From assembly GCA_013867245.1 (NCBI GenBank), contig JACENB010000079.1, positions 1 through 16,422 on the forward strand: a stretch of DNA of 16,422 bases. Direction: 5' to 3'. This DNA comes from Nitrosopumilaceae archaeon (GTDB lineage Archaea > Thermoproteota > Nitrososphaeria > Nitrososphaerales > Nitrosopumilaceae). Shown piece by piece: positions 15,360 to 16,422 of the stretch. The notes below the pieces were generated by a model that was given only the letters and a program-made list of their open reading frames with translations, searched no databases and had not been told where the DNA came from. Made by a program: the position numbers and the translations under genes. Every line of letters starts with the position of its first letter. Positions within the stretch are counted from its first letter, which is position 1.

Positions 15360-16274
15360 TTAAGCGTGAAGCAGTGCTGAAAGCAGTGCTTTTTGAGAAT
15401 GAAGTCTATTTTCTGCCTCATCCCAGACTACTGATTGAGGTCCATCAATTACAGATGCAGTTACTTCTTGTTCACGTTTTGCAGGAAGGCAATGTAAGAA
15501 GATCGCATTTTTCTTTGCTAGAGCCATGATTTTGTCATTAATTTGATATTTTGGAAGGAATTTTTTGATTCTTTTTGGATCGTTATTGTGAATTGAAGAA
15601 TATGTGTCAGTGACCACAACATCAGCATTTTCAGCAGCCTTTTTTGGATCGGTTGTTAACTCAATATCAGTTAAATTTTGAGAGACTTGGACAGTTGATT
15701 TTTTTGGTTGGAATCCTTTAGGTGTTGCAATAGTCATTTTAACTCCAGATAAAGCAGCACCATAAATCATAGAATTACAAACATTATTTCCATCTCCAAT
15801 CCAAGCAATTTTCAAACCTTTGAAAGATTTTTTCTTTTCTTTAATTGTCATAAAATCTGCCAAAATTTGACAAGGATGAAATGAATCAGATAACCCATTA
15901 ATTACAGGAACACTTGCATGTTCAGATAATTTATCAAGTAAAGAGTGATCATAAACACGTGCCATTATACAATCAGTGTAACGAGAAAGAGTTTTTGCAG
16001 TATCTTCAACAGACTCACCACGAGATAACTGTGTGTCATTTGATGATAAATTAATTGCATGACCTCCTAATTGATACATTCCAGTTTCAAAACTTACACG
16101 TGTTCGAGTTGACGGTTTTTGAAAAATCATAGTTAGTGTTTTATTTTTTAGTACGGGTTTGTTTCCACCTTTTTTCAATTCTTTTTTTAATTTAATAGAA
16201 TGATCAATTAATCCCAAAAATTCTTTTGGAGTTAGTTCTGCTAAAGTGAGTAAATTTTTTGTTTTAATTTTCAT
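15360..16274 (-). CDS. argF: ornithine carbamoyltransferase
   Basis: A 304-residue enzyme that joins carbamoyl phosphate and ornithine to citrulline in arginine synthesis. The carbamoyl-phosphate motif STRTR is at 55-59 within KPSTRTRVSFE. HPCQ at 133-136 (SFHPCQILADF) and HCLPAKREQEV at 261-271 with catalytic Cys262 are intact, as is SVVWDEAENRLHSQKALL (281-298). The ornithine loop reads DTYSSIH (223-229), where the family normally has DVWxSMG; Asp and the first Ser are kept, while Met and Gly are Ile and His. Overall length and the HCLP motif (aspartate carbamoyltransferase has HPLP) support OTC. Its ATG overlaps the stop of the upstream partial gene (ATGA), so it is inside an operon. The window does not show that operon's promoter. 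Confidence 0.95.
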   Translation of the reverse strand: MKIKTKNLLTLAELTPKEFLGLIDHSIKLKKELKKGGNKPVLKNKTLTMIFQKPSTRTRVSFETGMYQLGGHAINLSSNDTQLSRGESVEDTAKTLSRYTDCIMARVYDHSLLDKLSEHASVPVINGLSDSFHPCQILADFMTIKEKKKSFKGLKIAWIGDGNNVCNSMIYGAALSGVKMTIATPKGFQPKKSTVQVSQNLTDIELTTDPKKAAENADVVVTDTYSSIHNNDPKRIKKFLPKYQINDKIMALAKKNAIFLHCLPAKREQEVTASVIDGPQSVVWDEAENRLHSQKALLSALLHA

Positions 16275-16422
16275 TTTTTAAACCGTCCAAATAATCCTCG
16301 TTTCTTTTTAGGTTCTTCTTCTTTATCTTGTTTATGTATATCTTCATTGTCAGATGAAATTACCTTTGATTCTCCAGGTTTAGGTTTGCCATCCTTAATC
16401 CATTTACGAATTGTATTTCCTA
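16271..16422 (-). CDS. C-terminal end of an unrecognised protein, cut by the window edge
   Basis: An open frame enters from the right edge and ends at TGA (16271-16273), overlapping the argF ATG by ATGA. Forty-nine complete residues are visible. The first part (GNTIRKWIKDGKPKPGE) resembles the recognition helix and wing of a small helix-turn-helix domain. It is followed by a Ser/Asp/Glu linker and a basic end (EEEPKKKRGLFGRFKK) that looks disordered. The similarity to a helix-turn-helix is too short to name a family; the protein may be a regulator, but it could be something else. Coupling to argF would be translational. Confidence 0.6.
   Translation of the reverse strand, partial: GNTIRKWIKDGKPKPGESKVISSDNEDIHKQDKEEEPKKKRGLFGRFKK

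Overview
The window is an AT-rich, densely packed piece of an archaeal chromosome. It most likely comes from a marine ammonia-oxidising thaumarchaeon of the Nitrosopumilus type. The evidence is: archaeal versions of uL18, uS5, uL30 and uL15; the archaea-specific series secY, AdkA-type adenylate kinase, DUF106 membrane protein, cytidylate kinase and Cbf5/TruB; a gamma-alpha fused 2-oxoacid:ferredoxin oxidoreductase; a probable F420 ligase; an intron-containing tRNA-Ser; and TATA boxes placed about 26 nt before start codons. The assignment to this lineage is inferred from protein character, not from a search.

Layout, left to right. Positions 1-398 hold the end of a CofE-like ligase. Positions 446-1985 hold three short genes of unknown function: a tail-anchored protein, a Met-rich small protein and a soluble 182-aa protein. 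Positions 1992-4851 hold the two subunits of a 2-oxoacid:ferredoxin oxidoreductase on the minus strand. They are followed by a 47-aa, eight-cysteine zinc-ribbon-like gene (4904-5047) that shares a 52-nt divergent promoter region with a GyaR-type 2-hydroxyacid dehydrogenase (5100-6068). Positions 6138-6265 hold a tiny leaderless ORF that ends in a hairpin/T-run terminator. Two small minus-strand genes follow (6264-6957), then an LhgO-like FAD oxidoreductase (7034-8344). A minus-strand tRNA-Ser(GGA) with a 15-nt intron lies at 8347-8448.

The right half (8516-15323) is one long minus-strand expression cluster, read right to left: uL18, uS5, uL30, uL15, SecY, adenylate kinase, DUF106, cytidylate kinase, Cbf5, and a membrane-anchored protein. 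Gaps are 1-13 nt or the genes overlap. The products cover ribosome assembly, membrane protein insertion, nucleotide kinases and rRNA pseudouridylation. Upstream is argF (15360-16274), overlapping the last base of an unrecognised partial gene that runs off the right edge. A TATA box in the 36-nt argF/uL18 gap suggests that uL18 starts its own transcript.

Two start modes recur. Genes that begin a transcript have a TATA box about 26 nt upstream and no leader, often with TTG starts. Genes inside an operon have short Shine-Dalgarno-like motifs or overlapping stops. I saw no CRISPR array, insertion sequence, prophage, toxin or defence system. The most interesting items are the two very small unlisted-looking genes, the apparently single shared TATA box at 5069-5075, and the small conserved-looking proteins of unknown role.
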